Origin: Fibrobacter sp. UWB16
GTDB taxonomy: Bacteria > Fibrobacterota > Fibrobacteria > Fibrobacterales > Fibrobacteraceae
Direction of reading: 5' to 3'
Length of the DNA: 64,000 bases
Assembly (NCBI RefSeq): GCF_900215325.1
Contig: NZ_OCMS01000001.1
Span: 62,001-126,000 of the forward strand
Under the pieces are notes generated by a model. That model had not been told where the DNA came from and did not search any database. It was given only the letters and a program-made list of their open reading frames with translations. This document shows positions 38,809-47,731 of the stretch, one piece after another. The position numbers and the translations under genes are program-made. Within the stretch, counting starts at the first letter, position 1. Every line of letters begins with the position of its first letter.

Positions 38809-40048
38809 GTCTAATCGCCCCCACAGGATCCAAACGGCTTGCTTTCCATGCCGGCAAAAGCGTTGCAGACACGCAAAGCACAATACCAATCAAAAAAATC
38901 AAAATGACGTCAATCGCATGCACCGAAATTGGGAAATACGGAATCACGTACACATCGCCCGGCAACTTAATGAAGTGGTAAGCCTCTTGCAGTTTGCACA
39001 AGATAAGCCCAATCGAGCCACCCACAACGGTACCGCCCACGCCAATGAAACTACCCATCAGCATGAACACGCGCATCACGCCCGCCTTGCTAAAGCCCAT
39101 GCTACGCAAGATGCCGATTTCCTTTGTCTTATCAATCACCACCATGATAAGCGAGCTAATGATGTTGAATGCAGCGACCAAGATAATCAAACAAATCACC
39201 GCCGCCACAATGAACTTTTCGTAGTTCATCCACTTGAGGAGCGTGATATTTTTGGACTTCCAATCCATCCCGTAGTACGGATAAGAGAGCCAAGTCGCCA
39301 TGCTATCGACCGCCTCGCCCGCTTTCCAATGATCCTTGATGCGGAACTGGATGCCGGTCACGGTGTTCCCCATGCCGAGCAACTTCTGCAAATCCGAAAT
39401 GCCGACATACGCAAGGTTTCCATCGTATTCGTAAGTACCCGTCTCAAAGATGCCGCTCACCACGCACATCATCATCTTCGGGCCACCAGCACTCATCGCC
39501 TCGTCTGGACTCTGGAATGTCTGCAACACGAGTTTGTCACCAACGACAACGCGCAAGCGCGCCGCAAGCCCAGTCCCGAGAATAATTCCCGGACGGAGTT
39601 TGCCACCCATGTCCTGCAAACTATCGACAGAGTATTCTCCCCACTTGATGTACTTGTGGATATCCGTCACGCCCTTAGCAGTCGCCGGGTCAATGCCGTA
39701 AATGACAATGCCATCGTTCACCTTCTTGGAGCTGATGCCCACCTTGTAAACGATAAACGGCGACGAAGCGACTACGTCAGGCACACGCTTTTGCACTTCC
39801 TGCGTGAGGCTATCGTACGGACCAATCGGATTGCCATTATACGCCATCAGTTCAAAGTGAGCGTCCTTCCCAATCATCTGGGCTGTGACCTCTTCTTCGA
39901 AACCGTTGACCGCCGCAAGCGCCACCACCAGCGCAAACACGCCAATGGAAACGCCGAGCATACTGAAAATACCAATAAGCGAAACAAAGAGGCTCTTGCG
40001 TTGAGCCCCCAAGTAACGCCAAGCAATGAGGAGTTCGAGTTTGTTCAT
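38801..40048 (-). CDS. Lipoprotein-release permease LolC/LolE
   Basis: 415 residues. Layout of the LolC/E family: TM1 (FVSLIGIFSMLGVSIGVFALVVALA), a periplasmic MacB-like core (about 45-260), then three C-terminal helices, with RSMGFSKAGVMRVFMLMGS and DPVGAIRHE at the end. Only one permease is encoded, suggesting a homodimer (LolF-like) with LolD. 24 bases after lysS. Confidence 0.92.
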   Translation of the reverse strand: MNKLELLIAWRYLGAQRKSLFVSLIGIFSMLGVSIGVFALVVALAAVNGFEEEVTAQMIGKDAHFELMAYNGNPIGPYDSLTQEVQKRVPDVVASSPFIVYKVGISSKKVNDGIVIYGIDPATAKGVTDIHKYIKWGEYSVDSLQDMGGKLRPGIILGTGLAARLRVVVGDKLVLQTFQSPDEAMSAGGPKMMMCVVSGIFETGTYEYDGNLAYVGISDLQKLLGMGNTVTGIQFRIKDHWKAGEAVDSMATWLSYPYYGMDWKSKNITLLKWMNYEKFIVAAVICLIILVAAFNIISSLIMVVIDKTKEIGILRSMGFSKAGVMRVFMLMGSFIGVGGTVVGGSIGLILCKLQEAYHFIKLPGDVYVIPYFPISVHAIDVILIFLIGIVLCVSATLLPAWKASRLDPVGAIRHE

Positions 40049-40072
40049 CTTAGGCGAGAAATAAACGAGATG

Positions 40073-41578
40073 CTACACTTCCGGCTTCATGAGCGGGAAG
40101 AGCTGCACGTCGCGGATGGTCTGCTGGTTCGTGAGGAGCATGACCATACGGTCGATGCCAAAGCCCACGCCGCCCGTCGGCGGAAGACCGCTTTCCACAG
40201 CGTGCATGAAGTTTTCGTCCATCGGGTGGGTTTCACCTTCACCACCGCGTCCACGACGCACCTGGTCTTCCAAGAGTTCGCGCTGGCGGATCGGGTCGTT
40301 AAGTTCGGTATAAGCGTTACCGAGTTCCCAGCCGTTGGCATACGGTTCGAACTGTTCAATGAGGCCTGCAGTCGTGCGGTGCTTCTTGCAAAGCGGAGTG
40401 CTTTCGGTAGGCATGTCCTTGATGATCGTCGGCTGGATGAGCTTGCCTTCCACCGTGAGGTCGAAGAGTTCCAAGATGCCACGGCCACGAGTAAATTCAC
40501 CATCGAGGTGACCACCGAGTTCTTCCATCTTGGCCTTGATTTCGTCGTCGCTCATGTCGTTGACCTTGATACCACCGAACTTTTCAATGGCTTCGATCAT
40601 GCTGTAGCGCGGCCACGGAGCCTTGAAGTCGATTTCCTTGCCCTGGTAGTTGATCTTGGTCGTACCGTTAGCGGCAATGCAAGCGCGTTCGTAAATGTTT
40701 TCGAAGTGCACCATCATGTCGTTGTAGTCGGCGTAGGCTTCGTAGAATTCGAGGCCAGTGAATTCCGGGCTATGCGTACGGTCCATACCTTCGTTGCGGA
40801 AGTTCTTGCAGAACTCGAAAACCTTTTCCATACCGCCGATGATGCAGCGCTTGAGGTAAAGTTCCGGAGCTACGCGCAAGTAAAGCGTCATGTCGCAAGC
40901 ATTGTGGTGCGTCGTAAACGGACGGGCGTTTGCACCACCATAAATCGGCTGCAAGGTCGGGGTTTCGACTTCGATGAATCCCTTTTCAATGAGGTATTCG
41001 CGGATTGCCTGCATAATCTTGGAACGCTTGATGAAGACTTCCTTCACATCGTCGTTCAAAGCCATGTCGATATAGCGCTGGCGGTAGCGGGTGTCCACGT
41101 CGGCAAATTCGTTGAACACAACCTTATTGCCATTTTCGTCAATCTTTTCCTTGGCGACCGGGAGCGGGCGCACAGCCTTCGAAAGCATCGTCACCTTTTC
41201 GGCACGCACAGAGTATTCACCGCTCTGCGTTTCGAACATCGTACCGTTCACACCGATGAAGTCACCGAGGTCAGTCATCTTCACGATTTCGTAGTTTTCT
41301 TCGCCCACTTCGTCACGGGCAACCACAACCTGCAAGCGGCCATAGCGGTCCTTGAGGTGCATAAAGCACATCTTGCCCTTGCGATTGAAACGCACAACGC
41401 GGCCGGCAAATGCAACCGGTTCCTTGGTCACCATCAAGGCATCCTTGTTTTCCTTCAAAACCTTGGAATCATGGGTCCTGTTAAACTTGTGCGGATAAGC
41501 ATCCACACCCATTTCCTTGAACTTGTCGAGCTTAGCCAAGCGAGCCATCACCTGGTCATTCATGTCTTGCATTGCCAT
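40073..41578 (-). CDS. lysS: Lysyl-tRNA synthetase, class II
   Basis: 501 residues. OB-fold anticodon-binding domain (VAFAGRVVRFNRKGKMCFMH), motif 2 (FRNEGMDRTHSPEFTGLE) and motif 3 (GVGFGIDRMVMLLT). Charges tRNA-Lys; the window also carries three tRNA-Lys(CUU) genes. First gene of the operon continuing into lolC/E. Codon use is strongly biased. Confidence 0.97.
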   Translation of the reverse strand: MAMQDMNDQVMARLAKLDKFKEMGVDAYPHKFNRTHDSKVLKENKDALMVTKEPVAFAGRVVRFNRKGKMCFMHLKDRYGRLQVVVARDEVGEENYEIVKMTDLGDFIGVNGTMFETQSGEYSVRAEKVTMLSKAVRPLPVAKEKIDENGNKVVFNEFADVDTRYRQRYIDMALNDDVKEVFIKRSKIMQAIREYLIEKGFIEVETPTLQPIYGGANARPFTTHHNACDMTLYLRVAPELYLKRCIIGGMEKVFEFCKNFRNEGMDRTHSPEFTGLEFYEAYADYNDMMVHFENIYERACIAANGTTKINYQGKEIDFKAPWPRYSMIEAIEKFGGIKVNDMSDDEIKAKMEELGGHLDGEFTRGRGILELFDLTVEGKLIQPTIIKDMPTESTPLCKKHRTTAGLIEQFEPYANGWELGNAYTELNDPIRQRELLEDQVRRGRGGEGETHPMDENFMHAVESGLPPTGGVGFGIDRMVMLLTNQQTIRDVQLFPLMKPEV

Positions 41579-42264
41579 ATTATTTACCTCGTGAATAAAT
41601 CACGTCTTAAATTTGAACGGGGTAAAGATAGCTTTTTAGTAGACAGTAGGAAGTAGTAAGTAGGAAGTTCGCGGCCTTAAACAGAACATACAGCCCCATT
41701 TTGCCAGTTTTATGCTATTAAAATAGTATTTTTGTGTTTTTAGTAGCACATTTTTTACTTTGTCTAACAAATTTCAGACCGAAAACTAAGCGTACATACT
41801 ACAAAATCTGGCATTTTTCACTTTTAGTAGCATATTCAATGCGAAAAAACACCAGACACGGCACAAATCCGTATAGTTTGTATAAAATTCATGCTACCAA
41901 AGAAGAGATTCGTCCATTTTAGTAGCACATTTTTGGATTTTACGCCATTTTAGGGAACCGCAAACTGCACCCAAACGCGCCGAATTCTTCGTCATTTTAG
42001 ATAAGCATTCCATTGACCCGCGGATAAAAGACTCACCCACGATTTCCGCATTTAAAGCGAGAGTCTATCCGCACGCAAAGCCCTGAATTTTATAAAAGCA
42101 TCTGTTTTTTACTGAATGACGAAAGGCTCTTCAGTCAAAAAGATCTATATTAATTTAACAAAAAAATATAGAAACGATATTTCTAAAATTGATTGTAGAA
42201 CTAATTCAGAAAAAGTTAAAGGGTGATGAATAACAAGGCTTGAAGCAGAAAAGAGGAAAACATA
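41579..42264. other. Large AT-rich gap with TTTTAGTAGCA repeats
   Basis: 686 bases upstream of lysS (minus) and the 1200-residue gene (plus). It starts with a GTAGGAAGTAG tandem (41638-41670). Three direct copies of TTTTAGTAGCA(C/T)A lie at 41737, 41822 and 41917, spaced 85 and 95 bases, plus inverted TATGCTATTAAAA at 41711. A dyad ACTGAA / TTCAGT lies at 42111-42135. A 62-residue frame here is built largely from the repeats and is not called. Confidence 0.5.
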
Positions 42265-45200
42265 ATGATAGATGATTATATTTTACAGAAAGACCGGAAC
42301 ATAATAAATTCATATTTGAAAAAAAATGAATTTCCTCCCAAAGAGAAGTATATTGATTTCTCTTGGAATCCTACCTTATTCTTTGCAAAAATCATTCTAG
42401 CTTCGCAAAATCATACGGCGTTAACCGAAACGGCCATACATACAGAAATTGTTGAATATAACCAAGCAAAAGGAACGAATGTTTCGCTAGATTATTTGTT
42501 AAACCGATTCTGGTTAAGAAATGTTTTGGGGCAAATAAAAATCTCAGGAGCAGTATTACGATTGTTCTTGGATGATAAAATTGTAGAAATACCAAAAGAG
42601 ATTAAAGACGATGAATTAGTAGAAAACTTCCTTTTTATGGAGTTCTTAGTAAAAAAATACAAATACGAAGATTCAAGAACCTGCGAGATTTCCTCGGAAG
42701 TATTTGACTCAATATACATAGGATTCAAGAATTTTTACCCCCAAATGTCCGAATTAGATACTCTTTTGCAGGAATATTCAATAACAAAAGAAGAGGATAA
42801 ATATGTCTTTGTATTGTGGAGGCTAGAACTAAAAGTCGATAAAGGCTTTTTATCGTCGTACATTTTATACTCATTGTTCCAAATTAGAGATTCCTCACAG
42901 GATGCAAAATCACTAAAAGAATGGTTGATTGCCACAAAGTTTATTTTTTGTCCAGAAGCATTTGAATCCCTTTCTGAATGGCATAAAGAACGTTTTATAA
43001 AAACAGCCCTGGAATTGTTGAAAAATGAATATGATTTGGAAGATGGTCGTGAGAATGAAAAATTTTTATTGAACGAAGATTTGAGTTTTTGCTCTTTTTA
43101 TTCAGCAAAAGACATTATATTGAGAAATGGATTGTCTGATTACACTATAGAATCTAAAGAACCTTTTGTTCAGTGGTTAAAATTCTTTTCAAATCGAGAG
43201 AGAGGGGTAGATCTCTTAGATTTTTCGATTCGTGAGGATTGTGTAAAGCTCCTGCAATCACTGCTGATTTACGCAATAAAGAATCCACGAGTCATTAATG
43301 TTTTAGACTTATTTGAAAATAAGTCATATTTACTATATCAAACAATCTTTTACCTAATTCGATTTAATCCTACTCATTTATTGGCATTTATTGATGATAA
43401 AAGATATGGATTATTTTTCTTTTGTTCATTTATCATATTATGTGAGGATTCGTTCAAAAAAAAGTTTGCTGATGAACATATTCCTTTTAAACTAGTTGAT
43501 AAATACACGATTTTATTTTGTGAAAAGAATTTGATCTGCAAAGAGAATTATCATGATGCTTCTTTGCTTTTAGTGTTTTTGATTGAAGGAATGTACAACA
43601 GCAAATGGCCATTTTTATACAGAAATGTTTATGAAAAGGTTTGCTCATCACCCATATTTAAAAAACCAACAAAATCTTGTGTTGCGGCGGCTTTGGACTG
43701 CTTTGAAAAAAATGCCAAAGATATATGGACTCAGCGTATTTGGCAAATAAAAATAAGTGAATTTAAATATTTATTCTTTTTTTATATAAAGGCTGAATCG
43801 TTTGAGAAAAAACAATGTTTTGATTTGATAAAGACATTGTACGAAAATTCTGTTCTAAAAAACGAAAAGTTCAATTATTGGAGAGAATGGAATGAAATTG
43901 ATTCGTTTGAATGGGGAGTTTTTTTTAATCAACTCTATGAACTAGATGAATTAAAAGTTTTTTGCTTAGATATTTTCAATTATCTCAATTTTGATGAGAG
44001 CGAAAGTGATTTTGATAAAAAGTATTCTGGTCCAAAAAAACTTCGTTTGCATCTAAAATTATTGTGCACGGTCTATTCTGAATGGCGTAAGTATGAAAGC
44101 AATGAGAAAGCGGAAAGGCTGGAAGAATGTATTGTTATAATTCTTCAAAATTGCTTTGTAAATAAAATTGAATCGAAAAAGATAGCCATTTTTGACCTAC
44201 TATACGAATCAAACTTGGGTTTTGATTTTAGTACGGAACTGTTTCCGCAGGTGATTGACGTATTGAAGTCTTTTTCTGAGCCGAACAGAAAGAAGGTTCT
44301 GCTGGCAATGTCAAAAGGCGATGACTTAAGACTGATGACAAAGACGTATAATTTAATGGATGATGAAGAAGATCAACGCTTTTTAAAGGGGTTGATGGAC
44401 TTTTCAACAGATGTCGAGAAATCAATCTCATTTTTTGACGATTACATTTCTTTTTTGCAAGATTTATATAATTCACATATTAACAATGAGTTCGCAGATA
44501 AGCTATTTGAAAAATTGGATAGTTCCATCAAAAATAGAGCAAAGGGACTGATAATCGCGCCCTTTGTATTGAATGCGCAAATTTTGAAATTATATAGTCT
44601 ATTTTGGCATAACAATCAAATGGGTTTACTTGAATACAAGAGTCCTTATAAGGATCCAGATGGACGGTATAAAGATGGCTTGATTAGTTTGGAAAATGAG
44701 CGGTACTTTTTGCTGACTCGAATGTATATGAAAAATGGAAAGAATGAGGAAGCTCAGAAAAATGTAAAAAAGATTAGATGTCAAGATTCTGATTATTTTG
44801 CTTTGAAGTACAAGTCTTTTGCACTTTATATATCCGTTTTTTACTCGAAAAACAGCTGCAATTATGCAGAATTGTTAAAACAATGTGACTCGCTAATTAG
44901 AGTGACAAAAAATAAAATGGGAGAAAATAAAAAAATATCGTATGAAGGACTTCAATATTTGTACTACGCTAAAGCGAGTCTTTTAGAAAAGATTGGGGAT
45001 TGTGATAAGCTCTATCAATTCTATAATTCTGTAGAAAATAATTATCATACCAAATTGGATTTCGCCAAACCGGTTGCGACTTGTCTGCTCAATAAAGGAC
45101 GGAATATAGAAGCTTTTAAAGTTTGTAATGCTATTCGACCATCTGAAAAGGAAAAAACAGAATATGAAAAACTAAAGAAAAGCATTCCAGCAGAAGATGA

Positions 45201-45867
45201 AATTTCTCGCTTAGCTAGTTCTTATAGGGAAATCATATGTTTAAGCAAAGAAGATCGATTCAAAGTTTTGCCGGATGTTGTGTGTAAACATCGAGAAAAC
45301 GTTGGCAGTTTTGTTATTCATTCAATATATTTTTGCTTGGAAAAAATTCTTCGGAAGATTAAAACACTAAAACTTTTGCCAGAAGATAATAAAACTGATT
45401 TAATTCAGATAACACTTGAAGCATATCTAAAGACTTTAAATTACGAAAACGATAAAGATCAACCGCATCGAGGTCTTTCGTCATCGAAGAAACAAGCCGG
45501 TGAGTTGGATTTTGTATTAGATTTTGATACATATTCCGTTGTTTTTGAAGCCGTAAGATGTGATTCGTTTAATCAAAATGTAAGAAAACATATTTTAAAA
45601 ATATTCCATTATGATTCGTCAAAGAGAATTTTCGTTAACTTGTTGTATTATGAAGGAAACAATTCTGATTTCTTGAATCATTGGGAAATAATTACTCAAA
45701 AAACATCCAATAATTCAGATGTCGTGTATCCACACAATTTTAAATGTTTGTCTTGTAAAGATATCTCTAATGAATTTGGAAATGCTTCAATTAAAGTTTT
45801 GAAAAATACTCATGAAAACGAATTAGAATTTTATCATATATTTGTCAATTTAAGTTATGCGGATTAA
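42265..45867 (+). CDS. Large helical-repeat protein with C-terminal REase-like domain
   Basis: 1200 residues, AT-rich, unlike its neighbours. The start has AGAGGA at proper distance. Most of the protein (1 to about 1020) is alpha-helical; about 785-950 reads like TPR repeats (YFLLTRMYMKNGKNEEAQ, YYAKASLLEKIGD). Near 1065-1140 a PD-(D/E)xK-like pattern appears: RGLSSSKKQ, GELD (Asp1082), a strand, VVFEAVR (Glu1095, then V where Lys is common) and HILKIFHYD. I recall such GELD-EA domains at the ends of large STAND defence proteins. No Walker A or B is present, so it lacks the NTPase. Candidate anti-phage protein; function not established. Confidence 0.75.
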   Translation: MIDDYILQKDRNIINSYLKKNEFPPKEKYIDFSWNPTLFFAKIILASQNHTALTETAIHTEIVEYNQAKGTNVSLDYLLNRFWLRNVLGQIKISGAVLRLFLDDKIVEIPKEIKDDELVENFLFMEFLVKKYKYEDSRTCEISSEVFDSIYIGFKNFYPQMSELDTLLQEYSITKEEDKYVFVLWRLELKVDKGFLSSYILYSLFQIRDSSQDAKSLKEWLIATKFIFCPEAFESLSEWHKERFIKTALELLKNEYDLEDGRENEKFLLNEDLSFCSFYSAKDIILRNGLSDYTIESKEPFVQWLKFFSNRERGVDLLDFSIREDCVKLLQSLLIYAIKNPRVINVLDLFENKSYLLYQTIFYLIRFNPTHLLAFIDDKRYGLFFFCSFIILCEDSFKKKFADEHIPFKLVDKYTILFCEKNLICKENYHDASLLLVFLIEGMYNSKWPFLYRNVYEKVCSSPIFKKPTKSCVAAALDCFEKNAKDIWTQRIWQIKISEFKYLFFFYIKAESFEKKQCFDLIKTLYENSVLKNEKFNYWREWNEIDSFEWGVFFNQLYELDELKVFCLDIFNYLNFDESESDFDKKYSGPKKLRLHLKLLCTVYSEWRKYESNEKAERLEECIVIILQNCFVNKIESKKIAIFDLLYESNLGFDFSTELFPQVIDVLKSFSEPNRKKVLLAMSKGDDLRLMTKTYNLMDDEEDQRFLKGLMDFSTDVEKSISFFDDYISFLQDLYNSHINNEFADKLFEKLDSSIKNRAKGLIIAPFVLNAQILKLYSLFWHNNQMGLLEYKSPYKDPDGRYKDGLISLENERYFLLTRMYMKNGKNEEAQKNVKKIRCQDSDYFALKYKSFALYISVFYSKNSCNYAELLKQCDSLIRVTKNKMGENKKISYEGLQYLYYAKASLLEKIGDCDKLYQFYNSVENNYHTKLDFAKPVATCLLNKGRNIEAFKVCNAIRPSEKEKTEYEKLKKSIPAEDEISRLASSYREIICLSKEDRFKVLPDVVCKHRENVGSFVIHSIYFCLEKILRKIKTLKLLPEDNKTDLIQITLEAYLKTLNYENDKDQPHRGLSSSKKQAGELDFVLDFDTYSVVFEAVRCDSFNQNVRKHILKIFHYDSSKRIFVNLLYYEGNNSDFLNHWEIITQKTSNNSDVVYPHNFKCLSCKDISNEFGNASIKVLKNTHENELEFYHIFVNLSYAD

Positions 45868-46049
45868 TTTTTTTAATGGGCATGAAATTAACCTTTTAAA
45901 AAGCCAATTTTCACAACAAATCGGAAGACTGAAGCGTAGAGTATAGAAGTCCGCCGGTATCCCGCAATCAGCCCTCTAAGCGTAAAAATCGTAGTTTCAT
46001 GACGCATTCCCCCCCCCCACACACTCTCTCAGTATCAGGAGGGGCGCCC
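45868..46049. other. Gap with a 10-C homopolymer
   Basis: Contains a run of ten C at 46009-46018 followed by CACACACTCTCTC, 32 bases before the ribosome site of the small gene at 46050. No gene otherwise seen. Confidence 0.5.
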
Positions 46050-46181
46050 ATGCGTAACAAGCTCATTTTGACACTTTGTGACAAAATGGGAATGTATATT
46101 TGGTGGCGTAGTAATCTTGCGTTTTTTTTGGCTTGTAACGCAAAGGAGTTGATGATGAAGGAAGTGAAAAGTGTCACATAA
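46050..46181 (+). CDS. Small 43-residue protein, strong ribosome site
   Basis: The ATG at 46050 follows AGGAGG with seven-base spacing. The frame MRNKLILTLCDKMG ... LAFFLACN ... is moderately hydrophobic and ends with VKSVT. An imperfect 21-base dyad (TTTTGACAC-TTT-GTGACAAAA) at 46066-46086 lies inside it, and a second strong site (AAAGGAG) precedes an eight-codon frame near its end. An upstream in-frame ATG at 45999 would read through the C tract. A terminator follows. Function unknown; could be a leader. Confidence 0.45.
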   Translation: MRNKLILTLCDKMGMYIWWRSNLAFFLACNAKELMMKEVKSVT

Positions 46182-46191
46182 ACTTGCTGAT

Positions 46192-46227
46192 GGAACCTGG
46201 TCGCAAATTGCGACTGGTTCCTTTTTT
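46192..46227 (+). terminator. Intrinsic terminator after the 46050 small gene
   Basis: Stem GGAACC...GTCGCAA / TTGCGAC...GGTTCC (one T-T bulge), followed by six T. Confidence 0.85.
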
Positions 46228-46237
46228 AATACGGAGG

Positions 46238-46266
46238 TTGACGAGTAATAAAAAGTAATATATATT
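46238..46266 (+). promoter_or_regulatory. Sigma-70-type promoter at the toxin start
   Basis: TTGACG (46238-46243), 17-base spacer, TATATT (46261-46266). The -10 ends only four bases before the toxin ATG at 46271, so the transcript would be leaderless or start inside the gene. Confidence 0.6.
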
Positions 46267-46270
46267 TATT

Positions 46271-46546
46271 ATGTACAATATTTTAATGTCGAGAAGGGTC
46301 TCTCGGGCTGTTTCAGCAATGCCCCAAAAGCAACAAGAAAAACTTGCGTTGCTTGTTGATGACATACGAATGAATGGTCCCGTCAGAACAAATTGGCCAA
46401 ATTACGGAATATTGGCAGGAACGTCTACTCATCATTGCCACCTTTCCCACAAATGGGTGGCGTGTTGGGTTGAAACGAAAAAAGGAATAACTGTGGAGGT
46501 TACTTATGCAGGCAGTCGTGGAAGCGCCCCCTATGCAGAACACTGA
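46271..46546 (+). CDS. RelE/HigB-like toxin
   Basis: 91 residues. YNILMSRRVSRAVSAMP starts like RelE-superfamily toxins, with GPVRTNWPNY, HHCHLSHKWVACW and VEVTYAGSRGSAPY, the pattern of the toxin type paired with XRE antitoxins. Predicted mRNA interferase acting at the ribosome. The toxin gene comes first and overlaps the antitoxin gene by 41 bases in another frame. The family match supports the ATG at 46271; no ribosome site is visible. Confidence 0.85.
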   Translation: MYNILMSRRVSRAVSAMPQKQQEKLALLVDDIRMNGPVRTNWPNYGILAGTSTHHCHLSHKWVACWVETKKGITVEVTYAGSRGSAPYAEH

Positions 46547-46916
46547 TGAACCGGTGTCGTTCAAGGTTTCGGGCAAGAATATTCCGAAACCTGTCATTGC
46601 CTTTTTGGACGCGCTGTTCCCCGATTCCGTCCGTATCGAAGACGACGATGACGTTCTCGAGCCAGTGGAAGAAATGGATTGGTACAAGAAGGCGAAAAAA
46701 AATATAAATCCAGCCAAGACGCTGAAAATAATGCGCATAAACGCAGGACTTACGCAAGCGCAGTTGGCACAAAAAGTTGGTCTCGCAAAACAAAATTATA
46801 ATTCGCTTGAACGAGGAGCCAGGCCCATTTCTATGCTCATGTCAAAGAAGTTAGCCGATGCGCTCGGGACATCTTATTTGATGTTTTTCCGCGAAAATAA
46901 AAGTCGGTCGCCTTAA
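46506..46916 (+). CDS. XRE-family antitoxin
   Basis: 136 residues. An acidic N-terminal half (toxin-binding; IEDDDDVLEPVEE, EMDWYKKAKK) is followed by a helix-turn-helix of the XRE type (about 75-130: MRINAGLTQAQLAQKVG, NYNSLERGARPIS). It should neutralise the overlapping RelE-like toxin and repress the operon. GGAGG lies ahead of the ATG at 46506. Confidence 0.88.
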   Translation: MQAVVEAPPMQNTDEPVSFKVSGKNIPKPVIAFLDALFPDSVRIEDDDDVLEPVEEMDWYKKAKKNINPAKTLKIMRINAGLTQAQLAQKVGLAKQNYNSLERGARPISMLMSKKLADALGTSYLMFFRENKSRSP

Positions 46917-47002
46917 ATCCGCCGTATGTATTGACTTTGGCGATTTGAGGTAATATACTTTTTTGACGGGAACAACAGCAGCCACGAAGAGAAATTTCGC
47001 AT

Positions 47003-47125
47003 TTACAAAGGAACCCCAAGATTCGCTTTAAGAAAACGAAATAGCAACAACAATATAATAGGGATAATAATTATTCCCACACAACAGCCTAAGCCAACAA
47101 TTTCATCATCATCTAAGTCTTTCAT
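47003..47125 (-). CDS. Predicted 40-residue membrane protein
   Basis: An acidic N-terminus (MKDLDDDE) followed by one hydrophobic segment (GIIIIPIILLLLFRFL). Its ATG overlaps the TAA of the 26-codon frame upstream (TAATG), which favours translation. No family recognised. Confidence 0.5.
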   Translation of the reverse strand: MKDLDDDEIVGLGCCVGIIIIPIILLLLFRFLKANLGVPL

Positions 47126-47205
47126 TACCACTTCAACATATTCAACTTTCGAAGGACACTATCAATCTCTTTTTGGAAGGTCGGATCTTGGAATTTATCA
47201 CTCAT
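47125..47205 (-). CDS. 26-residue frame coupled to the small membrane protein
   Basis: MSDKFQDPTFQKEIDSVL... ends LKW. The open frame extends upstream without a start to the A7 run at the end of the 47252 gene, in its +1 frame. It may therefore be a displaced C-terminus of that gene rather than a separate gene. Stop overlaps the next ATG. Confidence 0.4.
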   Translation of the reverse strand: MSDKFQDPTFQKEIDSVLRKLNMLKW

Positions 47206-47251
47206 CTGCCCATAAGGACTTTTCGGATTTGGCTGCCGCAAAATTTTCCTG

Positions 47252-47719
47252 TCATTTTTTTAAACTATCCGAAAATTTTTCAGTTTTTTTACGAGATTCT
47301 TCTAGCCAATATTTATCAGAATTAGTCTTTGTCAAATAGAAAAAAGGTTCATATTCCAACAACTTTGAAGTAACAACTTGAGCCAATCCCACAGAATCAT
47401 CAAAGTTCAAAAAAGTCATCACGTTTCCGTTCTTAATCGTAACAAAATTTATTTTTTCCCTTTTTTCGTCTTTATAATAAATTCTAACAACTGATGACTC
47501 AAAAGAATTTTCAATCGGTTCATCGTTTAAAGATTTTGGATCAAATACCAAAGCTTCAAACTCAACCGGTTCATTTGAACTTGTGGGCTGAATAGCGCAT
47601 ACAGTTCCTTTACATTCGATTTTTATTTCAGAATCGATGCAATCCTTATTAAGCAAAGCCAATTCCAATGGAAACAAAGCAACCAAAATAACAACAAAAA
47701 AAGAAAGTATTCTTTTCAT
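47252..47719 (-). CDS. Small exported protein, unknown
   Basis: 155 residues with a signal peptide (ILSFFVVILVALFPLELAL). Two Cys pairs near the front (CIDSEIKIECKGTVC) and an Asp/Lys-rich body. The frame ends at TTA AAA AAA TGA; removing one A of the A7 run would extend it by about 47 residues into the 47205 frame. Lies 12 bases after the 47732 gene in a run of small exported proteins. Confidence 0.65.
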   Translation of the reverse strand: MKRILSFFVVILVALFPLELALLNKDCIDSEIKIECKGTVCAIQPTSSNEPVEFEALVFDPKSLNDEPIENSFESSVVRIYYKDEKREKINFVTIKNGNVMTFLNFDDSVGLAQVVTSKLLEYEPFFYLTKTNSDKYWLEESRKKTEKFSDSLKK

Positions 47720-47731
47720 AATCTAGGCTCA

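Noticed and set aside
38600-41656. A 1018-codon plus-strand frame across lolD, lolC/E and lysS
   Set aside because: It is antisense to three clear genes and His/Arg-rich, as shadow frames are here.
41734-41922. A 62-codon plus-strand frame in the lysS upstream gap
   Set aside because: GTG start without ribosome site; the repeated FLVAH/FLLVA residues simply reflect the TTTTAGTAGCA DNA repeat.
47252-47260. Programmed -1 frameshift at the A7 run
   Set aside because: The -1 frame ends after 17 codons; only the +1 frame is protein-like, which fits an indel better than classical -1 slippage.
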